A stretch of 64,000 nucleotides of DNA from Massilia sp. HP4 (lineage in GTDB: Bacteria; Pseudomonadota; Gammaproteobacteria; Burkholderiales; Burkholderiaceae_D). The notes beneath the pieces were generated by a model. That model saw nothing but the letters and a program-made list of their open reading frames with translations. It ran no database searches and was not told the DNA's origin. The DNA is taken from NCBI RefSeq assembly GCF_005222695.1, contig NZ_STGG01000010.1, positions 186,001 to 250,000 on the forward strand, written 5' to 3'. This document shows, in pieces, positions 50,017 to 58,165 of this stretch (positions within the stretch are counted from its first letter, which is position 1; every line of letters begins with the position of its first letter). Both the position numbers and the translations under genes were made by a program.

Positions 50017-51051
50017 ATGAGTGCAATCCTCCCCGCTGCCAAGGCAGATCCCCAGGCCGATGCACCGCTGCCGGCTGCCAGGCGCGACATCGCCCCGCTG
50101 CTGCTGGTGCCTGCGCTGATGCTGGTCATGCTGCCATTGGTCGGCAGCTTTCCCACCTGGCTCACCCTCACCGTCGCCGGCCTGGCAATGGGCATGATGA
50201 TCTTCATCATGGCCAGCGGCCTGACCCTCGTGTTCGGCCTGATGAGCGTGTTGAACTTCGGCCACGGCGCCTTCGTCGCCGTCGGGGCTTTTTCCGCCAC
50301 GCTGGTGCTGCTGCCGATGCGCGGCTGGCTCGAGATGGATTCGCTCCTGATCAACCTGGGCGTGCTGGCGCTGGCGGTCACGCTGGCGATGGTCGTCACG
50401 GGCCTGCTGGGCTGGGCCTTCGAGCGCATCATCGTCAAGCCGGTCTATGGCCAGCACCTCAAGCAGATCCTGATCACGATGGGGGGCATGATCGTGGCCG
50501 AGCAGCTGATCCATGTGATCTGGGGCGCCGAGACGATCGCCCTGCCGCTGCCGACCGCGCTGCGCGGCGCCATCCTGCTGGGCGACGCCGCGGTCGAGAA
50601 GTATCGCCTGGTCGCGGTCGTGGTCGGCCTGGTGGTCTTCGTCGCCATGTTCCTGGTGCTGAATCGCACCAAGATCGGCCTGCTGGTGCGCGCCGGGGTC
50701 GAGAACGGCGAGATGGTCGAGGCGCTCGGCTACCGCATCCGGCGCCTGTTCGTGGCCGTGTTCGCGGCCGGTTCGGCACTGGCCGGCCTGGGCGGCGTGA
50801 TGTGGGGCCTGTACAAGGAAACCCTCACGGCCGCGATGGGCAGCGAGATCATGGTGATGATCTTCATCGTGATCATCATCGGCGGCCTGGGTTCGGTGGG
50901 CGGCTGCTTCATCGGCGCGCTCCTGATGGCGCTGGTGGCCAACTACACCGGCTTCCTGGCCCCCAAGATTGCGCTGGTCTCGAGCATCATCCTGATGATC
51001 TCGGTCCTGCTGTGGCGCCCGGCCGGGCTGTATTCGAACTCACGGAGCTGA
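50017..51051 (+). CDS. HAAT-family ABC permease, LivH-type
   Basis: A 344-residue permease with about nine hydrophobic segments, including ASGLTLVFGLMSVLNFGHGAFVAVGAF (the conserved permease motif) and GGLGSVGGCFIGALLMAL. The start is the ATG at 50017, 8 bases after livF. Confidence 0.9.
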   Translation: MSAILPAAKADPQADAPLPAARRDIAPLLLVPALMLVMLPLVGSFPTWLTLTVAGLAMGMMIFIMASGLTLVFGLMSVLNFGHGAFVAVGAFSATLVLLPMRGWLEMDSLLINLGVLALAVTLAMVVTGLLGWAFERIIVKPVYGQHLKQILITMGGMIVAEQLIHVIWGAETIALPLPTALRGAILLGDAAVEKYRLVAVVVGLVVFVAMFLVLNRTKIGLLVRAGVENGEMVEALGYRIRRLFVAVFAAGSALAGLGGVMWGLYKETLTAAMGSEIMVMIFIVIIIGGLGSVGGCFIGALLMALVANYTGFLAPKIALVSSIILMISVLLWRPAGLYSNSRS

Positions 51052-51057
51052 CCTCTC

Positions 51058-52149
51058 ATGCTGCATCGACTTCTTTCCGGCGACCTGCCGCGCAGCCGCA
51101 TCCTGACCGGCCTGCTGCTGGCGATCCTGCTCGGGCTGGCGCTGGCGCCCTTCCTGACCTCGGGCGCGCGCCCGCTCAACACGGCGGCCACGATCTGCAT
51201 CTACATCGTACTGGTGGCGTCCTACGACCTGCTGCTGGGCTACACCGGCATCGTCTCCTTCGCTCACACCATGTTCTACGGCATCGGCGCCTATGGCATC
51301 GGCCTGGCGCTGGCCCGCGTCGACGAGCCCACCTGGGGCGTGGCGATGACGGGCCTGGGCATCGCGCTATTGCTGGCCCTGGCCCTGGCGCTCGTGGTCG
51401 GCCTGTTTGCGCTGCGCGTGCGCGCGATCTTCTACGCCATGATCACGCTGGCTGTCGCTTCTTCATTCGCCGTGCTGGCGTCGCAGCTGTCCGACCTGAC
51501 CGGCGGCGAGGATGGCGTGACCTTCAGCGTGCCCGAGGTGCTGTCGCCGAGCTTTTTGCTGTTCGAGAACGAAGTCTTCGGGCGCTACATCGACGGCAAG
51601 GTGATCACCTATTACCTGGTGTTTTTGGGCTGCCTGCTGCTGTTCCTGTTCCTGCTGCGGCTGGTGAATTCGCCGTTCGGCCGGGTGCTGCAGGCGATCC
51701 GCGAGAACGAGTTCCGCGCCGAGGCGCTGGGCTACCGCACGATGGTCTACCGCATCTGGGCCAACTGCCTGGCGGCGCTGGTGGCCTGCCTGGCCGGCGC
51801 CCTGATGGCGCTGTGGCTGCGCTATGTGGGTCCCAAGACCTCGCTCGGCTTCGAGGTGATGACCGACATCCTGCTGATCGTCGTCATCGGCGGCATGGGC
51901 ACCATGTATGGCGCGGTGATCGGCGCCACCCTGTTCATCCTGGCCCAGAACTACCTGAAGGAACTGATGGCCCACGGCTCGACCGCGCTCGACGGCGTCC
52001 CGCTGCTGGCCGCGGCCCTGCATCCGGATCGCTGGCTGCTGTGGCTGGGCGTGCTGTTCATCCTCTCCATTTACTTCTTCCCGATCGGGATCGTCGGCAA
52101 GCTGCGCGTGCGGGCGTGGCTGGCGCGGCGCCGGGCGCCACCCGGCTGA
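51058..52149 (+). CDS. HAAT-family ABC permease, LivM-type
   Basis: A 363-residue permease with about ten hydrophobic segments: LLLGYTGIVSFAHTMFYGIGAYG, RVLQAIRENEFRAEALGYRT (cytoplasmic EAA-like loop) and GGMGTMYGAVIGATLFIL. Last gene of the importer block. Confidence 0.9.
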   Translation: MLHRLLSGDLPRSRILTGLLLAILLGLALAPFLTSGARPLNTAATICIYIVLVASYDLLLGYTGIVSFAHTMFYGIGAYGIGLALARVDEPTWGVAMTGLGIALLLALALALVVGLFALRVRAIFYAMITLAVASSFAVLASQLSDLTGGEDGVTFSVPEVLSPSFLLFENEVFGRYIDGKVITYYLVFLGCLLLFLFLLRLVNSPFGRVLQAIRENEFRAEALGYRTMVYRIWANCLAALVACLAGALMALWLRYVGPKTSLGFEVMTDILLIVVIGGMGTMYGAVIGATLFILAQNYLKELMAHGSTALDGVPLLAAALHPDRWLLWLGVLFILSIYFFPIGIVGKLRVRAWLARRRAPPG

Positions 52150-52195
52150 GGCCGCGCCGCCTTGCATGCAGGCGCCGCATCCGAACCGCGGCGCA

Positions 52196-52213
52196 CCGCG
52201 TATCTATACGCGG
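52196..52213. promoter_or_regulatory. dyad CCGCGTAT-CT-ATACGCGG
   Basis: A perfect inverted repeat with 8-base arms after the importer operon and before the FAD monooxygenase. It could be an operator or a weak terminator hairpin; no T run follows. Confidence 0.4.
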
Positions 52214-52227
52214 GATGGATCACCCCG

Positions 52228-52254
52228 GTTCATTCCATCGACGAATGGATGAAC
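52228..52254. promoter_or_regulatory. bulged dyad upstream of the monooxygenase start
   Basis: GTTCAT-T-CCAT, loop CGACGA, then ATGGATGAAC: 10-base arms with one bulged T, ending 13 bases before the ATG. As RNA it would fold over the place where a ribosome-binding site is expected. Confidence 0.4.
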
Positions 52255-52267
52255 GAGCGGCGACATC

Positions 52268-53389
52268 ATGCAAAGGAAAATCTTGATCGTGGGCGGCGGC
52301 ATTGCCGGCCTTTCACTGGGCCTGGCCCTTGAGCAGCGCGGCATCGCGGCCGACGTCGTGGAGCGCCTTGCCGCCCCATCTCCCTCCGGCACCGGGCTCT
52401 ACCTCCCCGGCAATGCCACGCGCGCCATCGCCAGCCTGGGCCTGCTGGACCGGGTACGCGCCAACGCCGCGGCCGTGCCCAGCCAGGCCATCCTGGATCG
52501 CCGCGGCTGGCGCCTGACCGAGACGATCACGAGCGACGTCTGGGCCCGTTGCGGTCCCTGCCTGTCGCTGCCGCACGCGCGCCTGCACGCCATCCTCGGC
52601 GCCGCCTTCGGCGAATCGCGGGTCCGCCACGATGTCTCGGTCGCGGCCATCGACCAGTCCAGCGGCCTGTGCGAGGTCGCCTTCACCGACGGCCGCTCGG
52701 CCTTCTACGACCTGGTCGTGGGCGCCGACGGCATCCATTCCGGGGTGCGCCGGATCGTCCGCCCCGACGTCAGGCCGCAGTACGGGCGGCAAGTCTGCTG
52801 GCGCTTCATCACGCACAACGTGACCGCCATCGAAGGCTGGACCGCCATGCTGGGCAATGGCGCCACGCTCCTGGGCATTCCCGTGAGCGACACCCAGGCC
52901 TATGTCTACGCCGACCTGACCCTGCCGGCGGGCGCGGATCCCGAATCGTTCCGCCACGCCAGCCTGCCGGAGCTGTTCCATGCATTTGCCGCGCCCCTGC
53001 ACCGGCTGCTCGAACGGAGCCAGCACGATGAGGCGCGGGTCCACTTCGGCCGTCTCGGCCAGGTCGACATGGACGACTGGGTCCAGGGCCGGGTCGTGTT
53101 CATCGGCGACGCGGCCCACGCCGCCTCGCCCAATATGGCGCAGGGCGCGGCGCTGGCGCTCGAGGATGCGCTGGTGCTGGCCGAAGTCCTGGCTGCCGGG
53201 CAGGACCTCGACCCCGCGCTGGCCGTGTATTCCGAGCGGCGCCGGCACCGGGTGCGCTGGGTCCAGCGCCAGTGCGCGACCAGGGACAAGATGCGCGCCC
53301 TTCCCGCACTGGCGCGCGCCGCCATCTTCGGCATGTTCGGCGACCGGCTGTACCGGCGCAGCTATGCGCCGCTGCTCGCGCCGCCCTGA
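52268..53389 (+). CDS. FAD-dependent monooxygenase (PHBH-like)
   Basis: A 373-residue class A flavin monooxygenase. GGGIAGLSLGLALEQRG (9-25) binds the ADP part, DLVVGADGIHSGVR is the DG motif that contacts both FAD and NAD(P)H, and VFIGDAAHAASPNMAQGAALALEDA is the GD motif. The substrate is unknown; salicylate, kynurenine and polyketide hydroxylases share this fold. It has no recognisable ribosome-binding site and stands alone on its transcript. Confidence 0.88.
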   Translation: MQRKILIVGGGIAGLSLGLALEQRGIAADVVERLAAPSPSGTGLYLPGNATRAIASLGLLDRVRANAAAVPSQAILDRRGWRLTETITSDVWARCGPCLSLPHARLHAILGAAFGESRVRHDVSVAAIDQSSGLCEVAFTDGRSAFYDLVVGADGIHSGVRRIVRPDVRPQYGRQVCWRFITHNVTAIEGWTAMLGNGATLLGIPVSDTQAYVYADLTLPAGADPESFRHASLPELFHAFAAPLHRLLERSQHDEARVHFGRLGQVDMDDWVQGRVVFIGDAAHAASPNMAQGAALALEDALVLAEVLAAGQDLDPALAVYSERRRHRVRWVQRQCATRDKMRALPALARAAIFGMFGDRLYRRSYAPLLAPP

Positions 53390-53445
53390 GACGGAGCCTC
53401 GGCGCGTTTCCGCGCGCGCCTCATCTGATTTCCTTCCAGCATGGA

Positions 53446-53461
53446 CTTGCAGAATTGCAAG
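53446..53461. promoter_or_regulatory. palindrome CTTGCA-GAAT-TGCAAG
   Basis: A perfect inverted repeat in the 242-base gap before the PEP-CTERM gene, about 170 bases upstream of its ATG. Nothing else is supported in this gap. Confidence 0.35.
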
Positions 53462-53631
53462 CGCTTTGATCAAGTTCCATCGCTCTATTTGAGGGACGTG
53501 GCACATGCTGCACGACGCCCTCAACCAGGATCAAGAACGCGGCCATTGTCATTCTTATCATGAAGATGTCATGGCCTCGTCGTCAGCCAGCGCGGGGAAT
53601 CCCATCCTTCTGGCCCAACCACCTCCATTCC

Positions 53632-54315
53632 ATGAAACGACTGAACATCATGATCGCAACCGCGGTCGTCAGCGCGGCCGCGTCCGCGCCGCTGGCCGCC
53701 CAGGAAGGCGTCGAGATCCTCAACGAAGGTTTCGACGACCTGGCCGGCCTGGCCAGCTGGGACCGCATCAACCGCAGCACCCCGCCCGGCCTGTCCTGGT
53801 TCCAGGGCAATACCGACATCTTCCCGCCCCAGGCCGGCGGTCCCGGCTCCTATGCCGCCGCCAACTTCCTGGGCGCGGCCAATGGCATGGGCGTGGTCGA
53901 CAACTGGCTGATCACGCCCACGCTCACCCTGAGCGGCCTGACCACGCTGTCCTTCTTCACCAACCGCGAACTGGCCGACGGTTTCGACGACCTGATCGAG
54001 GTGCGCTTCGGCGCCGGCAGCGGCACCGATGCCGCCTCGTTCGACACGCTGCTGGCCACGATCGGCGGCGACGATGCCTTCCCGGCCGACTGGAGCCAAT
54101 GGAGCGCCAACCTGACGGTCGAAGGAGAAGGCCGCTTCGCCTTCCGCTATCTCGGCGACGCCGCCAACCTCAGCTATATCGGGCTGGACACGGTGCGGGT
54201 CGTGACCGCCGTGCCCGAACCGGGCAGCCTGCTGATGCTGGCCGGCGGCCTGGGCGTGCTGGGCCTGATGCGGCGCAAGGTCGGCCCAGCGCGCGGCCCG
54301 GCCAGCCGCCAATGA
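53632..54315 (+). CDS. PEP-CTERM sorting-domain protein with anchor-J-like domain
   Basis: A 227-residue exported protein: signal peptide (to about PLAA-QE), a jelly-roll-like domain with DNWLITPTLTLSGLTTLSFF resembling the choice-of-anchor J family, and a C-terminal VPEPGSLLMLAGG, hydrophobic helix and RRK. The last part is the PEP-CTERM signal recognised by exosortase, which cleaves and anchors or releases substrates involved in the extracellular matrix. No exosortase gene is in the window. Confidence 0.85.
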   Translation: MKRLNIMIATAVVSAAASAPLAAQEGVEILNEGFDDLAGLASWDRINRSTPPGLSWFQGNTDIFPPQAGGPGSYAAANFLGAANGMGVVDNWLITPTLTLSGLTTLSFFTNRELADGFDDLIEVRFGAGSGTDAASFDTLLATIGGDDAFPADWSQWSANLTVEGEGRFAFRYLGDAANLSYIGLDTVRVVTAVPEPGSLLMLAGGLGVLGLMRRKVGPARGPASRQ

Positions 54316-54332
54316 ATCCAAGGAGATCCTCG

Positions 54333-54755
54333 ATGCGCATCCATTCCCCCCTTGCCATCCCGATGCTCTGGCTGGCCCTGATTTCCCTGTGCCAGGCCGC
54401 GCCGCCCGCTCCCCCGGCAGCGGCGCCGCAGGCATCCCCGCAGCCGGGCCTGACCGTCGTGCGCGACGCCGAGACCGGCGAGCTGCGCGCGCCGTCGGCC
54501 GCCGAATCCGCGGCGCTGCGGGCCCAGACCGCGGCGCCCAGCGCGCGCCCGCCGCTGCCGGCGCTGGTGACCGGCGCCGACGGCCGCGAAAGCGTCCGCC
54601 TCGGCAACAGCCGTCTCGTGTATTCGGTCGTCAAGCGCGGCCCCGACGGCAAGGTCGACCACCAATGCGTCGAAGGCGCCGATGGCGTCCACGCCCATCT
54701 CAACCATGGCGCGCCAGGCGGCGCGCAGGAGAAAGCCCGCCATGATCACCGCTAA
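54333..54755 (+). CDS. small exported protein, possible post-PEP-CTERM-1 family
   Basis: A 140-residue protein with a signal peptide (to about CQA-AP), a Pro/Ala linker and a compact C-terminal domain (VRLGNSRLVYSVVKRGPDGKVDHQCVEG, one Cys). It resembles what NCBI labels the post-PEP-CTERM-1 domain, which I recall only loosely. AAGGAG stands 7 bases before the ATG, 17 bases after the PEP-CTERM gene, and its end overlaps the protease gene by 14 bases, so the three are one operon. Confidence 0.55.
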   Translation: MRIHSPLAIPMLWLALISLCQAAPPAPPAAAPQASPQPGLTVVRDAETGELRAPSAAESAALRAQTAAPSARPPLPALVTGADGRESVRLGNSRLVYSVVKRGPDGKVDHQCVEGADGVHAHLNHGAPGGAQEKARHDHR

Positions 54756-56211
54756 GCTCCCGATCCGTCTTTCGGCCGGCGCGCTCGCGCGCCTGGCGGC
54801 GGTCGCACTCCTGTTCGCGGCCGCCATCGCCGCCATCGCCTGGCCCGGCGTGGCGCATGCCGCCACCATCGTGATCGTCAACCAGAACGCGCCGGGCGTG
54901 GGCTTCAACGATCCCACGCCGGCCCAGCCGGTCGGAGGCAACCCCGGCACGACCCTGGGCGAACAGCGCCTGATCGCCTTCCAGCATGCGGCCGACACCT
55001 GGGGCGCGACGCTCGACAGCGACATCCCGATCCGCATCGACGCGGCGTTCGAGCCGCTCAGCTGCAACGCCACCAGCGCCGTGCTGGGCGCGGCCGGCGC
55101 CACCGAAGTCTGGGCCAACTTCCCCGCCGCGCCGCGCACCAATACCTGGTATCCGGCCGCGCTGGCGGCCAAGCTGGCCGGCGAAGACCTGACCGAGCCC
55201 GGGGATGCGCACATCGTCGCCACCTTCAATTCGCAGCTCGGGCTCACGCCCACCTGCGTCCCGGGCCTCACCTTCTATCTCGGCCTGGACAACAACGCCG
55301 GCGCCCAGATCGACCTGGTCGCGGTGCTGCTGCACGAGATCGCGCACGGCCTCGGGTTCCAGTCGTTCACCGACGACGAGACCGGCCTCACCCTGCTCGG
55401 CCGGCCCTCCATCTGGGACCACTACCTGCTCGACAACCGCAGCAACCGCACCTGGGCCCAGATGACGAGCTCCCAGCGCGCGGCCTCGGCCAGGGCCTGG
55501 CGCGGCCTGTCCTGGAATGGCGCCAACGTCACCGCCGCGGTGCCGGGCGCGCTGGGGCCGTTGCCGGTGCTGTCGATCAGCGGCGGCGCGGCGGGCGCCG
55601 CTTTCGGCCGGTATGCGGTCGGCGTGGCCGCCTTCGGCACGCCGCTCGGCACGACCGCGTTCAGGGGGGAGGTGATGCCGGTGGTCGACCAGGCCAACGG
55701 CAACGGCCTGGCCTGCACCACCCTGAGCGCCGCCAATGCGCAGACCGTGCGCGGCAAGGTCGCGCTGGTCGACCGCGGCGCCTGCGACTATGCGGTCAAG
55801 GCGCGCAATGTGCAGGCGGCCGGCGCCACCGGCATGATATTGGCCGACAGCGTGGCGGGCGAAGTGGCCGGCATGCCGGGCGAGGCGCCCGACGTCACCA
55901 TTCCCTCGGTGCGCATCACGCGCGCCGACGGCCTGCGGCTCAAGACCGCGCTGCAGACCCGTTCGCGCACCATGTCGGGGGTGATGGCGCGGATGTCGAT
56001 CGATCCCGAGCGCCTGGCCGGGGCCGACGACCAGCGCCGCATGCTGATGTACAGCCCGACCGTCAATGCGCCCGGCTCGTCGGTGTCGCACTACACGACC
56101 GAGGCGAGCCCGAACCAGTTGATGGAACCATCGATCAACGCCGACCTGTCGCACGAGATCGCGCCGCCGCGCGACCTGACCCTGCCCCTGCTGCTCGATA
56201 TCGGCTGGTGA
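54742..56211 (+). CDS. secreted zinc metalloprotease with PA domain
   Basis: A 489-residue exported protein: signal peptide (to about VAHA-AT, residue 41), metalloprotease motif HEIAHGLGFQSF with His198, Glu199 and His202, and an inserted PA domain (about 300-425, GKVALVDRGACDYAVKARNVQAAGATGMILAD). The C-terminus (SPNQLMEPSINADLSHEIAPPRDLTLPLLLDIGW) matches the PA-domain zinc peptidases found in Massilia-like genomes. AGGAG precedes the ATG at 54742, which lies inside the end of the upstream gene. Confidence 0.85.
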   Translation: MITAKLPIRLSAGALARLAAVALLFAAAIAAIAWPGVAHAATIVIVNQNAPGVGFNDPTPAQPVGGNPGTTLGEQRLIAFQHAADTWGATLDSDIPIRIDAAFEPLSCNATSAVLGAAGATEVWANFPAAPRTNTWYPAALAAKLAGEDLTEPGDAHIVATFNSQLGLTPTCVPGLTFYLGLDNNAGAQIDLVAVLLHEIAHGLGFQSFTDDETGLTLLGRPSIWDHYLLDNRSNRTWAQMTSSQRAASARAWRGLSWNGANVTAAVPGALGPLPVLSISGGAAGAAFGRYAVGVAAFGTPLGTTAFRGEVMPVVDQANGNGLACTTLSAANAQTVRGKVALVDRGACDYAVKARNVQAAGATGMILADSVAGEVAGMPGEAPDVTIPSVRITRADGLRLKTALQTRSRTMSGVMARMSIDPERLAGADDQRRMLMYSPTVNAPGSSVSHYTTEASPNQLMEPSINADLSHEIAPPRDLTLPLLLDIGW

Positions 56212-56244
56212 CGGTGTAGCACTGCGCCGGGCGCGCAGCGCTAA

Positions 56245-56280
56245 TAAAAAAGCCGGCCGCCCTCGAGGGCGCCGGCTTTT
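56245..56280. terminator. bidirectional Rho-independent terminator
   Basis: AAAAGCCGGC pairs with GCCGGCTTTT around a self-complementary GCCCTCGAGGGC; A and T runs flank both sides, so it can stop the protease gene (plus) and ppa (minus). Confidence 0.88.
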
Positions 56281-56307
56281 ATCTTGCGCGAAGTGACAGG
56301 GCCGGGC

Positions 56308-56847
56308 TTAGCCCTGCGCACCCTTCTTGAACGCTTCCACGCCGTTGACCAGCTCGGCCTTGGCTTCGTCGATGCCGGCCCAGCCCTCGATCTTGACCCA
56401 CTTGCCTGGTTCCAGGTCCTTGTAGTGCTCGAAGAAGTGCTGGATCTGCTTAAGGCGCAGTTCTTCCACGTCGTCGAGCGACTGGATTTTTTTGTACATC
56501 GGCAGCACTTTTTCGACCGGCACCGCGATCACCTTGGCGTCGCCGCCACCGTCGTCGGTCATCTTGAGCACGCCCAGCGCGCGGCAGCGCACCACCACGC
56601 CCGGCGGCAGCGGGAATGGGGTGATGACCAGCACGTCGCACGGGTCACCGTCGTCGGCGACGGTCTGCGGCACGTAGCCGTAGTTGCACGGATAGTGCAT
56701 GGCCGTACCCATGAAGCGGTCGACGAAGATCGCGCCGCTGTCCTTGTCGACCTCATATTTGACCGGATCGGCGTTCATCGGGATTTCGATGATGACGTTG
56801 AAGTCGTTCGGCACGTCTTTGCCGGCTGGGACGTTATTCAAGCTCAT
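56308..56847 (-). CDS. ppa: inorganic pyrophosphatase, family I
   Basis: Hydrolyses pyrophosphate. The 179-residue hexamer-type enzyme has the metal-binding [10 protein letters not shown] motif (about 65-74), [19 protein letters not shown] and [13 protein letters not shown] at 56847 follows GGACC-type spacing; the length matches E. coli Ppa (176). Confidence 0.97.
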   Translation of the reverse strand: MSLNNVPAGKDVPNDFNVIIEIPMNADPVKYEVDKDSGAIFVDRFMGTAMHYPCNYGYVPQTVADDGDPCDVLVITPFPLPPGVVVRCRALGVLKMTDDGGGDAKVIAVPVEKVLPMYKKIQSLDDVEELRLKQIQHFFEHYKDLEPGKWVKIEGWAGIDEAKAELVNGVEAFKKGAQG

Positions 56848-56965
56848 GGAGGGTCCTTGGTTGCTGAAGAATCAATGATAGGCCGTCATTATAGCGAAAT
56901 GGCCTTCGCGCGTGCGGTGCAACATGGCCCAATGGTGCGAGTTGGCCAGGCAGGGCCCAGCGGCA

Positions 56966-58162
56966 TTACAAGACGCTCGCCAGGGCGCACTGGCGGTAAT
57001 GGTTCGCGGCCTCTTGCTCCTGTCCCAGCGCCTCGTGCATCTGCGCCAGCTTCAGGTGGGCTTCGCGCACCATCGCCGCGTCGAGGGCGTCCGACAGCGC
57101 CTGTTCCAGGTAGCGCTGGGCCTTGCCCCACAGTTTCTGTTTCAGGCACAGCGAACCCAGGGTCAAGGCCAGTTCGGCGTCGGTCGGGCGCTCGCGGCGC
57201 CAGGTCTCGCAGGCCTCGATCTGGGCCAGCAGCGACGGCGAGCCGAATGGGCTGGCGGCGTCGCGGTAGGCGCGCACCACGCGCTCGTCCCAGCCGGCCT
57301 TGAGCGACTCTTCGGCGATCGCGCGCGCCTCGTCGTGCAGGCCGCGCGCATTGAAGGCGCTGGCCGCGCGCGCCGCGATATACGGCACGGTGCGGTCTTG
57401 CGGCGGCACGGTGGCCCAGATGCGGCGCAGCGACTCGGCGTCGTGGCCGTCGCCGCCCAGCAGCGCCTCGTAGGACAGCTCGCGCAGGCGGCTCGACAGG
57501 GCCGGATGCAGCGCGCGGCGCTTGTCCAGGATGCGCACCAGGCGCAGCACTTCGGGCCAGTTGCGCGCCTGCTGGTTGGCCTTCATGGCCCACTGCAGGG
57601 CGTGGATGTGGCGCTGGCCGCTGGCGTTCAGTTCGGCCACCGCGTCCAGCGCGGCCTCGGGCTGGTGGTCGTCGACCAGCAGTTCGGTCACCGTCATCAG
57701 GCGCGCCGTCTTGAGGGTGTTGTCGTGGGCGATCCCGGCCAGCCAGGCGTCGCGCCGTGCCGGCTCGCGCATGCGGTGCGCGGCGCGCGCGCCGATCAGG
57801 GCCGCCAGGCCGGCATTCTCGGGCAGCTCGGCGGCGCGCATCGCGGCCTTTTCGGCGTGGCCGAAACGGCCCTCGAACAACGCCTTGAGCGCATCGCGCA
57901 TGCCCTTGTTGCCTTCGCGTTCGCTGCGGCGCTGGCGATAGGCCGCCACGCGCTGCGGCATCTTGAGGGTAGCGTTGATGGCGCGCACCAGGCCATAGAG
58001 CGCAAGGAAGGACGCCACCAGCAACACCACGAACAGGTTGAGCGACATGTCGATCCGGTGCGGCGGATAGAACAGCACCACATTGCCCGGATTGAAGCGC
58101 GCCGTCACGGCGATGCCGATGGCGGCGGCCATCAGCGCGACTAACCAAAGAAGTAAACGCAT
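56966..58162 (-). CDS. hemY: heme biosynthesis-associated protein HemY
   Basis: A 398-residue inner-membrane protein with two N-terminal hydrophobic helices (LLLWLVALMAAAIGIAV and NLFVVLLVASFLALYGLV) and TPR-like repeats after them, as in the proteobacterial HemY linked to hemX. Its exact role in haem synthesis is unsettled. It begins 3 bases after hemX and is the last gene of the hemC-hemD-hemX-hemY operon. Confidence 0.9.
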   Translation of the reverse strand: MRLLLWLVALMAAAIGIAVTARFNPGNVVLFYPPHRIDMSLNLFVVLLVASFLALYGLVRAINATLKMPQRVAAYRQRRSEREGNKGMRDALKALFEGRFGHAEKAAMRAAELPENAGLAALIGARAAHRMREPARRDAWLAGIAHDNTLKTARLMTVTELLVDDHQPEAALDAVAELNASGQRHIHALQWAMKANQQARNWPEVLRLVRILDKRRALHPALSSRLRELSYEALLGGDGHDAESLRRIWATVPPQDRTVPYIAARAASAFNARGLHDEARAIAEESLKAGWDERVVRAYRDAASPFGSPSLLAQIEACETWRRERPTDAELALTLGSLCLKQKLWGKAQRYLEQALSDALDAAMVREAHLKLAQMHEALGQEQEAANHYRQCALASVL

Positions 58163-58165
58163 GGC

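Noticed and set aside
53505-53540. TGGCAC as a sigma54 promoter of the PEP-CTERM operon
   Set aside because: The downstream GC doublet is two bases too close to the GG doublet, so the -24/-12 spacing fails.
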